Assembly: GCF_005577435.1 (NCBI RefSeq) | Contig: NZ_CP040396.1 | Location: 15,001-79,000, forward strand | Direction: 5' to 3' | DNA from: Paenibacillus algicola | GTDB lineage: Bacteria; Bacillota; Bacilli; Paenibacillales; Paenibacillaceae | DNA length: 64,000 bases | In this document: positions 37,318 through 46,945 of the stretch, piece by piece | Layout of the letters: each line of letters opens with the position of its first letter | Position numbering within the stretch: the stretch's first letter is position 1 | Program-made: the position numbers and the translations under genes | Notes under the pieces: model-generated | The model's input: only the letters and a program-made list of their open reading frames with translations | The model's database searches: none | Told to the model about the DNA's origin: nothing

Positions 37318-37809
37318 ATGGCAATTGAAGTGGGCACCAAGTTAGAGGGCAAGGTGACAGGTATTACGCATTTTGGAGCATTTGTGGATCTGTCAGGAGG
37401 TGTCACGGGTCTCGTTCACATCTCGGAGATCGCCGATAATTACGTAAAGGACGTTAACGATCATTTGAAGATCGGTGATGTCGTAACTGTAAAGGTGATC
37501 AACGTCGACAAGGATGGCAAGATCGGTCTCTCGATCAAGCAGACTGTCGATAAGCCGGCTTCTTCGGAAAGCCGTCCACCACGCGGACCTAGACCGGAAC
37601 GCAGCGGCGGAGGCGGCGGAGAGCGATTTGGAGGCGGCGGTGGAGGATTCAACCGTGAACGCGGCGGACGCCCGTTTAAGCCTGCGGTCAACAAGCCTTC
37701 ATTTGAGGATAAAATGTCGCGCTTCCTGAAAGACAGTGAGGAACGCATCTCTTCACTTAAGAAGAATACGGAGGGCAAACGCGGCGGACGCGGTGCCAAA
37801 CGTATGTAG
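37318..37809 (+). CDS. yabR: S1-domain RNA-binding protein YabR with RGG-like tail
   Basis: The 163-aa protein has an N-terminal S1 domain (GTKLEGKVTGITHFGAFVDL...GLVHISEIAD) at residues 5-75. Next is a low-complexity segment rich in Gly, Arg and Pro (about 82-122, with runs GGGGG and GGGGGG and several RGG/RGP triplets), then a basic helical tail. The S1 part resembles general stress protein 13 and polynucleotide phosphorylase. The tail makes it longer than B. subtilis YabR. It has its own promoter and terminator. GGGAGG precedes the ATG. Confidence 0.93.
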   Translation: MAIEVGTKLEGKVTGITHFGAFVDLSGGVTGLVHISEIADNYVKDVNDHLKIGDVVTVKVINVDKDGKIGLSIKQTVDKPASSESRPPRGPRPERSGGGGGERFGGGGGGFNRERGGRPFKPAVNKPSFEDKMSRFLKDSEERISSLKKNTEGKRGGRGAKRM

Positions 37810-37829
37810 TCCGATCCCATATAGATCAG

Positions 37830-37865
37830 AACCGCAGAAGGAAATTTCCTTCTGCGGTTTTTTTG
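37830..37865 (+). terminator. yabR terminator
   Basis: A 15-bp stem AACCGCAGAAGGAAA/TTTCCTTCTGCGGTT followed by T5. Confidence 0.95.
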
Positions 37866-38006
37866 TCAGCTGGTCCGAGCGTCCGACAGGTTACAACGGG
37901 ATCCTCCCGGATCTGATGCCGCCTTCCCCAAGGGGTCCTGCAAAAAACCGCGCATTCATTACCCGCTAAGCCCTCTTTTGAAACGCTGAAAGCGGTCTGA
38001 CCCTAG

Positions 38007-38051
38007 AGCCGGGGGGAGGTTGTCTGGCTGACAGACCGCCCGGCTTTTTTG
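38007..38051 (+). terminator. second terminator-like hairpin upstream of spoIIE
   Basis: AGCCGGG (38007-38013) pairs with CCCGGCT (38039-38045), an inner GTCTG/CAGAC stem adds stability, then T6. It would insulate spoIIE from yabR read-through. Confidence 0.75.
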
Positions 38052-38082
38052 TCGGAAATTTCTTGGACACATACCCGGTGTT

Positions 38083-38115
38083 CTGACAAACTTTCTAAAT
38101 CCTTGCTTTTATAAT
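38083..38115 (+). promoter_or_regulatory. spoIIE promoter, sigma-A with 21-bp spacer and Spo0A-like boxes
   Basis: CTGACA (38083-38088), 21-bp spacer, TATAAT (38110-38115). This wide spacing is typical of Spo0A-activated spoIIE/spoIIG promoters. TGACAAA (38084-38090) overlaps the -35 and TGTCGGA (38050-38056) lies upstream, each one base from the Spo0A box TGNCGAA. Confidence 0.7.
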
Positions 38116-38157
38116 GGGACCTACAAACAAATTCGTGATGAATGGGGTGCCAGGATA

Positions 38158-40668
38158 ATGGATAAAAGAAATGTGGTTATGTTTCCGGGGACAGGGACGG
38201 TAAAAAGAGGCGCGGGGGCGTTGTACAGCCGTTTGGGCGTTACTCTGGGGTCATTGTCGGCACTGAAGCGCCCTTTGGATATGCTGGCTGCAAAAAAATG
38301 GATGATTCTATTAAGCTTTATGGGCTTTCTGCTGGGCCGGGCCACAATTCTGGACGAGCTGTCACCGTTTGCTGCGGCTTTCTTCGCCGTCATCGTATTT
38401 GTTCGCCGGGATTATTTGCTGCCGGTAGGCGCAGCCGTGATGGCAGGCAGCCTGTTCGCCCCTTATCCTAATATGCTGATCATACCGGCGGAGATGATCA
38501 TCTTCTACCTGATCCTGCGCGGGCTGGAATCCTACGAGCGGGCAGAGCTCTCCTACGCCCCGATGATGGTGTTCGTTTCTACCTTTGTGGTGAACCTGTT
38601 CGCGACGCTGGTCGGCCCGTCCATGACCTGGTACAGCATGATGATGCTTACGCTGGACGCGGTGCTGAGCTTTGTCCTGACTCTGGTGTTTATCCAGGCG
38701 ATCCCGGTCCTGACCTTCCGCAAGAAAAATTATATGCTAAAAAACGAAGAAATCTTGTGTTTGATCATCCTGCTCGCCTCGGTCATGACAGGAGCGGTAG
38801 GCTGGGCTGTGCACGGCTTGTCAGCCGAGCATGTGCTCTCTCGGTACTTGATCCTGCTGTTCGCCCTGGTGGGAGGAGCGCCGCTCGGCGCTTCCGTCGG
38901 CGTCGTTACAGGCCTCATTCTGAGTCTCGCGGACATATCCGCCTTTGCCCAGATGAGCCTGCTAGCCTTCGCCGGGATGCTGGCCGGCATGCTGCGCGAG
39001 GGCAAAAAAGCCGGCGTTTCCCTCGGCATGCTGCTCGGCGCCACGATCCTATCGATTTATTTCAATAAACCGGAGCAGGTGCTGCTCTCCACCTGGGAGA
39101 CTTGTGCTGCGATTGGCCTTTTCCTGATCACCCCCAAGAGCTTCTTCCAGATGATCGGCAAATACGTGCCGGGCACGCAGGACCACACCCGGTCGCAGCA
39201 TGAATATGCGAAGCGCGTCAGGGACTTGACCGCCGAGCGTGTCACCCAGTTCTCCCAGGTGTTCCGCCAGCTGTCCCAAAGCTTTGGGCAGGCGACGCAA
39301 AGCATGCATCCGCCCGGCAAGCAGGCGGAGGAGCTGAATCATTTTATGGACGCCGCGGCGCAGGGCACCTGTGCAGCCTGCTTTAAGCAGAGCCACTGCT
39401 GGGACGCTAAATTTTATCAAACCTATAAATATATGTCCGACATCATGACGTCGATTGAGAACAAGCCGGATCTTAGAGCCGAGGAGCTGCCGCCAGAGCT
39501 GGGTAAATTTTGTACCAAGCGGGAGGAAGTGCTGGAGGTGCTGAAGCAGCAGTATCATCTATATCAAAATGATATGCAGTGGAAGCGCCAGATATTCGAC
39601 AGCCGGCATCTGGTTGCGGAGCAGCTGTCGGGGGTGTCCCAGGTGATGGAGGACCTCGCCCGGGAAATTAAAAGAGAGAGCCAGACGATGCACATTCAGG
39701 AGGAGCAGATCCGCGAGGCGCTGCTGCAGCTGGGCTTGTCCGTGCAGGGCATTGATATTATCAGTCTCGACTCCGGTCATGTAGAAATCGAGATTATTCA
39801 TGCCTATACCAAGGGATACGATGAATGCCGCAAAATCATTGCCCCGATGCTGTCAGATATCATTGGAGAGCATATTGCCGTTGTGGGAGAGGTATTGACT
39901 CATCCCAAGGACGGACTGGCCACTGTCCGGTTCAAGTCCGCCAAAACCTTTGAGATCACAACCGGCGTCGCCGCCGCCGCGAAGGGTGGAGATCTGCTGT
40001 CAGGTGACAGCTTCAGCACAGTGGAGCTGGGGAACGGAACATTTGCAGTCGCGTTAAGTGATGGTATGGGGAATGGGGAGCGGGCCCGGCTGGAGAGCAG
40101 CTCGGCACTGAATATTTTGGAACAGCTGCTGCAGTCCGGCATGGATGAGCGTCTCGCTATCAAATCGGTCAATTCGATCTTAATGCTCCGCTCGCCGGAG
40201 GAAATTTACGCCACCGTGGATATGGCGCTGATTGACCAATATTCCGCTCAAACGACGTTTATGAAGATCGGCAGCACGCCAAGCTTTATCAAGCGGGGGA
40301 AAGAGGTCATCCCGGTGACAGCAAGCAATCTGCCGATTGGCATCATTCAGGATATAGAGGTCGATTTTGTGTCGCTGCAGCTGCAGGCAGGGGATGTGCT
40401 CATTATGATGACGGACGGTATTTATGATGCCCCAGGCTATGCAGTGAATAAGGAAATCTGGATGAAGCGTATCATTCAGGAGGTAGATAGCAGCGATCCT
40501 CAGGAAATTGCGGATATGTTACTGGAAAAGGTCATTCGCTATCAGCAAAATCATATTCATGATGATATGACGGTCGTCGTCGGGCGGGTAGATCATTTCC
40601 ATCCGGAATGGGCGAACGTACATGTGCCTGGCTTCTCCAGAATGGAAAGGCCGCGCACGGTAAGCTGA
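38158..40668 (+). CDS. spoIIE: stage II sporulation protein E, PP2C phosphatase
   Basis: The 836-aa protein has an N-terminal region with about ten transmembrane helices (residues about 40-325), a central FtsZ-interaction/regulatory domain (about 330-590) and a C-terminal PP2C domain with LSDGMGNGERAR and MMTDGIYD metal aspartates. It dephosphorylates SpoIIAA-P to release sigma-F in the forespore and moves the division septum to the pole. AGGATA lies just before the ATG. Its promoter looks Spo0A-controlled. Confidence 0.97.
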   Translation: MDKRNVVMFPGTGTVKRGAGALYSRLGVTLGSLSALKRPLDMLAAKKWMILLSFMGFLLGRATILDELSPFAAAFFAVIVFVRRDYLLPVGAAVMAGSLFAPYPNMLIIPAEMIIFYLILRGLESYERAELSYAPMMVFVSTFVVNLFATLVGPSMTWYSMMMLTLDAVLSFVLTLVFIQAIPVLTFRKKNYMLKNEEILCLIILLASVMTGAVGWAVHGLSAEHVLSRYLILLFALVGGAPLGASVGVVTGLILSLADISAFAQMSLLAFAGMLAGMLREGKKAGVSLGMLLGATILSIYFNKPEQVLLSTWETCAAIGLFLITPKSFFQMIGKYVPGTQDHTRSQHEYAKRVRDLTAERVTQFSQVFRQLSQSFGQATQSMHPPGKQAEELNHFMDAAAQGTCAACFKQSHCWDAKFYQTYKYMSDIMTSIENKPDLRAEELPPELGKFCTKREEVLEVLKQQYHLYQNDMQWKRQIFDSRHLVAEQLSGVSQVMEDLAREIKRESQTMHIQEEQIREALLQLGLSVQGIDIISLDSGHVEIEIIHAYTKGYDECRKIIAPMLSDIIGEHIAVVGEVLTHPKDGLATVRFKSAKTFEITTGVAAAAKGGDLLSGDSFSTVELGNGTFAVALSDGMGNGERARLESSSALNILEQLLQSGMDERLAIKSVNSILMLRSPEEIYATVDMALIDQYSAQTTFMKIGSTPSFIKRGKEVIPVTASNLPIGIIQDIEVDFVSLQLQAGDVLIMMTDGIYDAPGYAVNKEIWMKRIIQEVDSSDPQEIADMLLEKVIRYQQNHIHDDMTVVVGRVDHFHPEWANVHVPGFSRMERPRTVS

Positions 40669-40739
40669 GCCGATGTCCTCACAATATCTAATCTTGTAAA
40701 CAGGGATCTCTTGCAGTCTTTCAAGTTCGAGGATATCGG

Positions 40740-40769
40740 GTTTGGACTCTCTGAAATGCGGAAATACTA
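40740..40769 (+). promoter_or_regulatory. sigma-F promoter of yabS-yabT
   Basis: GGAAATACTA (40760-40769) matches the sigma-F -10 GGNRANAHTR at every position. GTTTG (40740-40744) fits the -35 GYWTA at 4 of 5, spacer 15 bp. Confidence 0.7.
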
Positions 40770-40810
40770 GAGAGCAAAGCCGGTTGGCAACAGAACGGGA
40801 GGAGATTGCA

Positions 40811-41554
40811 ATGATGAAACAAATCCTGCTAATTACGGACGGATGCTCTAATGTTGGAGAGAGTCCGGTTATGGCTGCAGCCCATGCGCTGCAGGAGGGC
40901 ATCACCGTGAACGTCATCGGGGTGCTTGATTACGGCATGATTGGCGAGCTGGGAGAGCTGGAAATCCGCGAGATTGCCAAGGCCGGAGGCGGGCTTCACC
41001 AGGTGGTGGGCACTCCGCAGCTGGCAAGAACGATGCAGATGATGACCCGCAAGACCGTGGTGCAGACGATTCAGCAGGCGGTGAACCAAGAGATTCGCCA
41101 TATTCTTGGAAGCGGAGATCTTAGCACTCTCCCCCCGGACAAAAGAGCAGAGGTGGTGCAGGTCGTCGATGAGCTCAGCGAAACCTCCTCCTTGCAGGTT
41201 GCGCTGCTCATTGACGCCAGTGCAAGCATGAAGCCGAAGCTTGCGGCCGTGGAGGAGGCGATCCGGGACCTGATGCTGAGCTTGAAGGCGCGCTCTGGCC
41301 GCAGCAGGCTGTCCGTGTTCCACTTTCCGGGCCGGGGGAGCGGGGAAAATGTGGTCAAGGATGTAGACTGGACCGGGAATCTCGAAGGCGTCAGGAGCCT
41401 GTTCGGCCGCCTGCAGATGAAGGGAGCCACGCCGACAGGACCCGCGCTTCTAGGGGTGATTGATGAATTCCGTTATGGTACACTGGAATATAATCAAGAG
41501 AGGCGGGAACTTTCCGGCCAAGAGGAAGGGATGCTCGGTGACTACGTCGTCTGA
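40811..41554 (+). CDS. yabS: VWA-domain protein YabS
   Basis: The 247-aa protein begins MMKQILLITDGCSNVGE and contains a second VWA-like region with the MIDAS motif DASASM (in LLIDASASMKPK). Function is unknown; B. subtilis yabS is in a sigma-F operon with the kinase gene yabT, suggesting a forespore partner or substrate. GGAGGAGA precedes the tandem ATGs. The last 17 bases overlap yabT. Confidence 0.9.
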   Translation: MMKQILLITDGCSNVGESPVMAAAHALQEGITVNVIGVLDYGMIGELGELEIREIAKAGGGLHQVVGTPQLARTMQMMTRKTVVQTIQQAVNQEIRHILGSGDLSTLPPDKRAEVVQVVDELSETSSLQVALLIDASASMKPKLAAVEEAIRDLMLSLKARSGRSRLSVFHFPGRGSGENVVKDVDWTGNLEGVRSLFGRLQMKGATPTGPALLGVIDEFRYGTLEYNQERRELSGQEEGMLGDYVV

Positions 41555-42446
41555 GACAGGCTGTGCGCCCGGCACGGTCATTACAGGCAAGTGGCATCAT
41601 AGTCAGTATGTGGTAGAACGTCTGCTGGGCTCCGGCGCGAACGGCAGCGTGTATCTGGTGCGCCGCCGGGGGCAGGAGCAGCGGTATGCCCTCAAGATGG
41701 GATACGATACATTGGAGCTGCAGTCAGAGATTAACGTTCTTAAGGCGCTAAATCGGCAGTTCACGAAGCCGTATTTCATCGAGGCTGATGACGCCATGGA
41801 GGCGGGTCTGGAGGCTGCCTTCTATGTCATGCGATATGTGGAGGGGGTGCAGCTTCGGCAGTTTATCCGCGTGCGCGGCCGGGAGTGGCTGGGCTTGATT
41901 GGCTTGAAGCTGCTGGAGCGGCTCTCTTCCCTGCACCGGCTGGGCTATGTGTTCGGTGATTTAAAGCCGGAGAATGTGCTGGTATCTCCCTACGGAAGTG
42001 TGGAGCTGATCGACTTCGGCGGGGTCAGCGCAGAAGGCAAGAGCGTGAAGCAGTTTACGGAGTGGTATGACCGAGGCTACTGGAATGCCGGCTCCAGAAC
42101 CGGCGATGAAGCCTATGATTTGTTCTCGTTTGCCGTGATGTGTATACATCTTCTCGATGAGAAGAGCCTTCGGGAAGCGTCAGCGCAGCTCCCTCAGGTC
42201 CGGGGGGTTCATGATCTGGAGGCTGTGGTGCGAAAATGTCCCCATATCAAGCCATATGCGGCCTGGCTAAGCCGGGCATTAAGAGGCGGATTCGCAAACT
42301 CACGGGAAGCGATGAACGCGTGGAAGCGGGGCGTTTATGCCCGCCCTCTTCCCACTATCAAGAGGACGCCCCGGTGGCTCCGGCGTTCCTTTGTCCTCTC
42401 CCTGCTGCTTATGGGAGCGGCATTATATTTGTTTTTGGCCACATAG
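41538..42446 (+). CDS. yabT: Hanks-type serine/threonine kinase YabT
   Basis: The 302-aa kinase has a Gly loop GSGANGSVYLV, ATP-binding Lys in ALKMG, catalytic segment VFGDLKPENVL and metal motif DFGG. The usual HRD reads FGD, but the catalytic Asp and Asn are kept. It ends in a transmembrane helix (near 282-300), placing the kinase in the cytoplasm or forespore. B. subtilis YabT is DNA-activated and phosphorylates RecA and AbrB, whose gene is also in this window. The start is GTG at 41538 after GAGGAAGGG. Confidence 0.92.
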   Translation: MTTSSETGCAPGTVITGKWHHSQYVVERLLGSGANGSVYLVRRRGQEQRYALKMGYDTLELQSEINVLKALNRQFTKPYFIEADDAMEAGLEAAFYVMRYVEGVQLRQFIRVRGREWLGLIGLKLLERLSSLHRLGYVFGDLKPENVLVSPYGSVELIDFGGVSAEGKSVKQFTEWYDRGYWNAGSRTGDEAYDLFSFAVMCIHLLDEKSLREASAQLPQVRGVHDLEAVVRKCPHIKPYAAWLSRALRGGFANSREAMNAWKRGVYARPLPTIKRTPRWLRRSFVLSLLLMGAALYLFLAT

Positions 42447-42514
42447 GAGATCATATGGGCCGAAACGGGTTAATATCATCATAAGACACAGGTGCATGGG
42501 TAAAGGGGTATGAA

Positions 42515-43957
42515 ATGGTGGAAGATGTAACAAATTTGCAGCAGCTAAGTGAAGAGATAGAGCAGCTGGCCTCGGAGAATGGATTATGGTCACGTGGAGA
42601 TACGGTCGTGGCTGCAGTTTCCGGCGGACCGGACTCTATGGCCCTGCTGCTCACGCTGCATCATATTTCCACAGTCCTCACTCCCTTGAAGCTGGTCTGT
42701 GCCCACGTGCATCACGGATTCCGTCAGGAATCGGATCAGGAGGCACAGCTTGTTGAGGCTCTGTGTGCCCGGCTTGCGATCCCGTTTGAAATGGCTGTGG
42801 TGGATGTGCCGGCCTACATCCGGGAGAGCGGCAGGAATGCGCAGGACGCTGCGCGATCGAAGCGGTATGAATTTTTATTTGAAATCGCGGGAAAATACAG
42901 AGCGAGGTCCATTGCATTGGCTCACCATGGCGATGACCAGGCAGAAACCGTCTTGATGCGGCTGCTGCGCGGAAGCGGTCCCTCCGGGCTCTCCGGCATG
43001 AAGCTGATCCGGCTTCAGGATGGCATTCAGCTGATCCGGCCTTTTCTGCGCCGCAGCAAAGCCGATCTGGTGGCGATATGCCGTCAGAGCGGAGTGGATT
43101 ATGCGGTGGATGACAGCAATGAGCAGACGAAGTATCGACGAAATGCAGTGCGGCTGCAGGTGCTTCCGTTTCTGGAGGAGTACAATCCCCGGATTTCATC
43201 CTCCCTTGTGCAGACGGCGGAGATTATCGGAAGCGAGGATGATTACATGGAGAGCGCTGCACAGGAGGCCTATACGGCCCTGGTGCAGAAGGGGGCATAC
43301 GGACCGGCCATGAGCGCGCCCTCTTTCCTGGCCCTACATGTCGCTTTACAACGGCGTTTGATTAAACTAATATTAAATTACCTGTCGCCTGACCGTGAAA
43401 TTTCGGATTTTACGAAGATTGAATTGATCCGAAGACGCATTGCGCAGGACATTTCTAATTCGTGGAGTCTGGATCTAGGGGAAGGCATTTGCTGTATCCG
43501 CGAGTACGATACAGTATCCTTTATGAACGGTCCTCCCGTCTGTCTAAACTACATATATGAGCTGCATTCTCCCCAGGAGCTCGAGCTCCTGCTGCCGGAG
43601 ATTCAACGCAGGCTCAAGCTGGAGCTGTGGGACGAAGCACGACTGGAATCGCATCCCCGCATGCTGAATGCGGAAGCTTTTTTCGATGCCGATCACCTGC
43701 ACTTCCCCCTGATTGTCCGTTCCAGGCAGCCCGGTGACAAGATGAAGCTGATGGGATTAAACGGAAGCAAAAAGGTAAAGGATATTCTCATCAACGAGAA
43801 AATCCCTCCGTCAGCCCGCCAGGCCATTCCCATTGTTTGTGACGGGCTTGGCACCTTGATCTGGATCCCGGGCGTACGACGTTCTGTTCACGCTGCTGTC
43901 GGGCAGCATACTACCCGTATTCTGCGCCTTACGCTGTCGGATGCGGGAGAGGCGTAA
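42515..43957 (+). CDS. tilS: tRNA(Ile)-lysidine synthetase
   Basis: The 480-aa protein has the PP-loop SGGPDS at residues 36-41, [32 protein letters not shown] and C-terminal substrate domains ending [25 protein letters not shown]. It puts lysidine at C34 of the AUA-reading tRNA-Ile and is essential. AAAGGGG is 6 bases before the ATG. Confidence 0.97.
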   Translation: MVEDVTNLQQLSEEIEQLASENGLWSRGDTVVAAVSGGPDSMALLLTLHHISTVLTPLKLVCAHVHHGFRQESDQEAQLVEALCARLAIPFEMAVVDVPAYIRESGRNAQDAARSKRYEFLFEIAGKYRARSIALAHHGDDQAETVLMRLLRGSGPSGLSGMKLIRLQDGIQLIRPFLRRSKADLVAICRQSGVDYAVDDSNEQTKYRRNAVRLQVLPFLEEYNPRISSSLVQTAEIIGSEDDYMESAAQEAYTALVQKGAYGPAMSAPSFLALHVALQRRLIKLILNYLSPDREISDFTKIELIRRRIAQDISNSWSLDLGEGICCIREYDTVSFMNGPPVCLNYIYELHSPQELELLLPEIQRRLKLELWDEARLESHPRMLNAEAFFDADHLHFPLIVRSRQPGDKMKLMGLNGSKKVKDILINEKIPPSARQAIPIVCDGLGTLIWIPGVRRSVHAAVGQHTTRILRLTLSDAGEA

Positions 43958-44018
43958 TGCAGGGGACAGCCCGGCTTTTTCGTCTAGACGATACAAACAC
44001 GTAGGAGGTTGTCTCAGG

Positions 44019-44558
44019 TTGCAGAATGACATTCAAGAAGTACTAATTAGTGAAGAAGAACTACAGGCAAAGATTAAGGAGCTGGGTCAGAAGCTGAGCT
44101 CTGAATATGAAGGCCGCGATCCCTTGGTTATTTGCGTGCTGAAGGGCGCGTTTATTTTTATGGCGGACCTGGTTAAGAACATCACAGTACCGATTGAGCT
44201 GGACTTCATGGCGGTATCCAGCTATGGGGCTTCCACGAAATCTTCAGGCGTCGTCAAGATCATCAAGGATCTCGACCAGTCGGTGGAAGGCCGCGATGTG
44301 CTCATCGTGGAGGATATTATCGACAGCGGGCTTACCCTGAGCTATCTGATTAAGCTGCTGGAGGACCGCAAGGCGAAGACGGTATCTGTAGTGACGCTCT
44401 TTGACAAGCCGTCCGGACGCACCGTGGAGCTGACGGCGGACTATACCGGCTTTGTGATTCCGGATGCCTTTATTGTGGGCTATGGTCTGGATTACGCCGA
44501 GCATTACCGCAACCTCCCTTATATCGGGATTTTAAAACCGGAGATTTACAGCAGCTGA
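44019..44558 (+). CDS. hpt: hypoxanthine-guanine phosphoribosyltransferase
   Basis: The 179-aa protein uses PRPP to salvage hypoxanthine and guanine. It has [11 protein letters not shown], the PRPP motif [10 protein letters not shown] from residue 97, and FVVGYGLDY-like [11 protein letters not shown]. The start is TTG at 44019, with GGAGG 10 bases upstream; the frame extends back into tilS but that part is not likely translated. tilS-hpt-ftsH is the Bacillus order. Confidence 0.97.
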   Translation: MQNDIQEVLISEEELQAKIKELGQKLSSEYEGRDPLVICVLKGAFIFMADLVKNITVPIELDFMAVSSYGASTKSSGVVKIIKDLDQSVEGRDVLIVEDIIDSGLTLSYLIKLLEDRKAKTVSVVTLFDKPSGRTVELTADYTGFVIPDAFIVGYGLDYAEHYRNLPYIGILKPEIYSS

Positions 44559-44605
44559 AATGGCTGACCGCAAAGACCGGAGATATCGGTCGGTCCTTTG
44601 CTTTG

Positions 44606-44635
44606 TTGAGATAGCCAGACAGGCTGTGTTAAAAT
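44606..44635 (+). promoter_or_regulatory. sigma-A promoter of ftsH
   Basis: TTGAGA (44606-44611), 18-bp spacer, TAAAAT (44630-44635). Confidence 0.65.
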
Positions 44636-44665
44636 ATCTTATGTGTCTTTGAGAGGAGGTAGGGG

Positions 44666-46717
44666 ATGAGTCGGTTCATCCGGAATTCTGGTTTTTATTT
44701 GATTCTATTTTTAGTCGTGGTGGGCATCGTACAATTCGTGACCAATGGGAACGAAGTAGCCGATACCCCTAGGTATGATGAGCTGCGGCAACAGATTAAG
44801 GCCGATAATATTGAGGAAATAACGGCTCAATTTGACGGTTATGCTTACTTGGTAACCGGCTCATATAGAGAGCCTAGAGGCGAAGAGGAATTTGAGGATT
44901 TCTCGACCTACATCCCGGCAACGGATGCCGCGATGGAAGAGCTCGTGAGCGCCAGCGAAGCTAATGAGGTGGCCTTTAATATTAAGAAAACGGAAGGACC
45001 GAGCATCTGGCTGACGCTGCTGTCCTCCTTTATTCCGCTGATCATTATGTTCGCATTGTTCTTCTTCCTGTTTAATCAGGCGCAGGGCGGCGGCGGCAAG
45101 GTCATGAACTTTGGCAAGAGCAAGGCCCGCCTGTATAACGAAGAGAAGAAGAAGGTGACATTCCAGGATGTGGCCGGTGCGGATGAAGAGAAGCAGGAAC
45201 TGGTGGAGGTTGTCGACTTCCTGAAGGATCCGCGCAAGTTTAACACGGTAGGAGCCCGCATTCCGAAGGGCGTGCTGCTTGTAGGCCCTCCGGGTACGGG
45301 TAAGACGCTTCTTGCTCGTGCTGTTGCCGGTGAAGCCGGCGTTCCGTTCTTCAGCATCTCGGGTTCTGACTTCGTCGAAATGTTCGTCGGTGTCGGTGCA
45401 TCCCGTGTCCGGGATTTGTTTGAGAATGCGAAGAAGAATGCCCCATGTATTATCTTTATTGACGAGATTGACGCTGTCGGTCGTCAGCGCGGCGCCGGCT
45501 TGGGCGGCGGCCACGATGAGCGCGAGCAGACACTGAACCAGCTCCTGGTTGAGATGGATGGCTTCGGTGCGAACGAAGGCATTATTATCGTTGCTGCAAC
45601 CAACCGTCCGGACATTCTGGACCCTGCATTGCTGCGTCCTGGACGTTTTGACCGCCAGATCACGGTGGACCGTCCGGATGTGAAGGGTCGCGAAGCGGTA
45701 CTGAACGTTCACGCCCGTAACAAGCCGCTCACGAAAGACGTGAAGATGGATGTTATTGCGAAGCGGACGACAGGCTTTACAGGTGCGGACCTGGAGAACC
45801 TCCTGAACGAGGCGGCCCTGCTCGCTGCACGGCGCAACCGGAAGGACATCTCCATGCAAGAGGTTGACGAGGCGATTGACCGTGTCATCGTCGGTACAGA
45901 GAAGCGCAGCCGCGTGATCAGTGACCGCGAGAAGCGGATTGTTGCTTATCATGAAGCGGGCCATACTATCGTTGGTTACTTCCTGGAGCATGCCGATATG
46001 GTTCATAAGGTAACGATCATTCCGCGCGGACGCGCGGGCGGATATGTGATTATGCTGCCGAAGGAAGACCGCATGCTCGTGACGAAGCAGGAGCTTCTGG
46101 ACCGGGTTACCGGCTTGCTGGGCGGACGCGTAGCGGAGGAGCTGTTTATCGGCGAAATCGGTACCGGTGCATACAGTGACTTCCAGCAGGCAACGAGCAT
46201 TGTCCGCAGCATGATTGTGGAGTACGGCATGAGCGAGAAGCTCGGACCGATGCAGTTCGGCACTTCTCAGGGACAGGTGTTCCTGGGCCGGGATATCGGA
46301 CACGAGCAGAACTACAGTGATCAGATCGCATACGAGATCGATCAGGAAATGCAGCATTTCATTCAGGATTGCTATGAGAAATGCCGCCAGCTCCTGACCG
46401 AGCATGCGAAGGAAGTGCATCTGATTGCAAACACCTTGCTGGAGAAGGAAACGCTGGAGCTGGATCAGATCAAGCAATTGATCGAGACAGGTTCTGTGGA
46501 TTCCGGCAACGACGGTGAAGGCGGCTCCTCCGAGAGCGGTGAACCGGTCATCGACAGCATTGGAGACGTACGTGTTCGCATTCAGGGCAAAGACCAGGAA
46601 GAGCGTTCCAACACGGGAGAAATTCCGAACAATCCAATGGACAATGATCAGCCGGAGAACAGCAATCCTGACGATAAGCCTCCAGGCGGGTCAGACCAAG
46701 GCGGCAGATTAACGTAG
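44666..46717 (+). CDS. ftsH: ATP-dependent zinc metalloprotease FtsH
   Basis: The 683-aa membrane protease has transmembrane helices near residues 9-27 and 112-132 with an extracytoplasmic domain between. The AAA module carries Walker A GPPGTGKT (207-214), [10 protein letters not shown] and the SRH; the zinc site is HEAGH (429-433). It degrades membrane and regulatory proteins such as Spo0E in B. subtilis. A hydrophilic, Asn/Asp/Gly-rich tail of about 60 residues makes it longer than the B. subtilis protein. GAGAGGAGG precedes the ATG. Confidence 0.98.
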   Translation: MSRFIRNSGFYLILFLVVVGIVQFVTNGNEVADTPRYDELRQQIKADNIEEITAQFDGYAYLVTGSYREPRGEEEFEDFSTYIPATDAAMEELVSASEANEVAFNIKKTEGPSIWLTLLSSFIPLIIMFALFFFLFNQAQGGGGKVMNFGKSKARLYNEEKKKVTFQDVAGADEEKQELVEVVDFLKDPRKFNTVGARIPKGVLLVGPPGTGKTLLARAVAGEAGVPFFSISGSDFVEMFVGVGASRVRDLFENAKKNAPCIIFIDEIDAVGRQRGAGLGGGHDEREQTLNQLLVEMDGFGANEGIIIVAATNRPDILDPALLRPGRFDRQITVDRPDVKGREAVLNVHARNKPLTKDVKMDVIAKRTTGFTGADLENLLNEAALLAARRNRKDISMQEVDEAIDRVIVGTEKRSRVISDREKRIVAYHEAGHTIVGYFLEHADMVHKVTIIPRGRAGGYVIMLPKEDRMLVTKQELLDRVTGLLGGRVAEELFIGEIGTGAYSDFQQATSIVRSMIVEYGMSEKLGPMQFGTSQGQVFLGRDIGHEQNYSDQIAYEIDQEMQHFIQDCYEKCRQLLTEHAKEVHLIANTLLEKETLELDQIKQLIETGSVDSGNDGEGGSSESGEPVIDSIGDVRVRIQGKDQEERSNTGEIPNNPMDNDQPENSNPDDKPPGGSDQGGRLT

Positions 46718-46758
46718 TAATATCGCCAAAACTGACGCTGCAGCGTTATATACAGATA

Positions 46759-46795
46759 GAACCGGAGAACATCCCTTGTTTTCCGGTTTTTTTTG
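46759..46795 (+). terminator. ftsH terminator
   Basis: AACCGGA-AACA pairs with TGTT-TCCGGTT, followed by eight T. Confidence 0.92.
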
Positions 46796-46809
46796 TGCAT
46801 CTTATCACG

Positions 46810-46838
46810 TTGACAGCCGGGAGAACGTTGTGTACATT
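46810..46838 (+). promoter_or_regulatory. sigma-A promoter of nadABC
   Basis: TTGACA (46810-46815), 17-bp spacer, TACATT (46833-46838). Confidence 0.8.
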
Positions 46839-46860
46839 AGGTGTTAACTAGCAGGTGTTT
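46839..46860 (+). promoter_or_regulatory. direct repeat at the nadA transcription start, candidate operator
   Basis: AGGTGTT occurs at 46839-46845 and again at 46853-46859, 14 bp apart, directly after the -10 box where a repressor would block transcription. NAD genes of Firmicutes are often controlled by NiaR; the link is inferred. Confidence 0.45.
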
Positions 46861-46945
46861 CTTTTCACAAGGTAGATGGGCATCTGTACTCAAATTGCTG
46901 CGGCCTGACAATCTGGCCGTAATACATAAAGGGAGAGGGTCAGAA

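Larger units (their letters stand above)
37866..38157 (+). other. yabR-spoIIE intergenic region
   Basis: About 290 bases with no gene. B. subtilis carries two tRNA genes here; I see no cloverleaf. It contains a second terminator-like hairpin (38007-38051) and the spoIIE promoter. Confidence 0.7.

Noticed and set aside
37866..38157. tRNA genes expected here from B. subtilis synteny
   Set aside because: No cloverleaf, T-loop (GGTTCAA) or CCA-type end could be found; the region holds a hairpin and the spoIIE promoter.
44861..46477. 538-codon minus-strand frame opposite ftsH
   Set aside because: Shadow of the ftsH codon pattern; no start signal and no recognisable domain.
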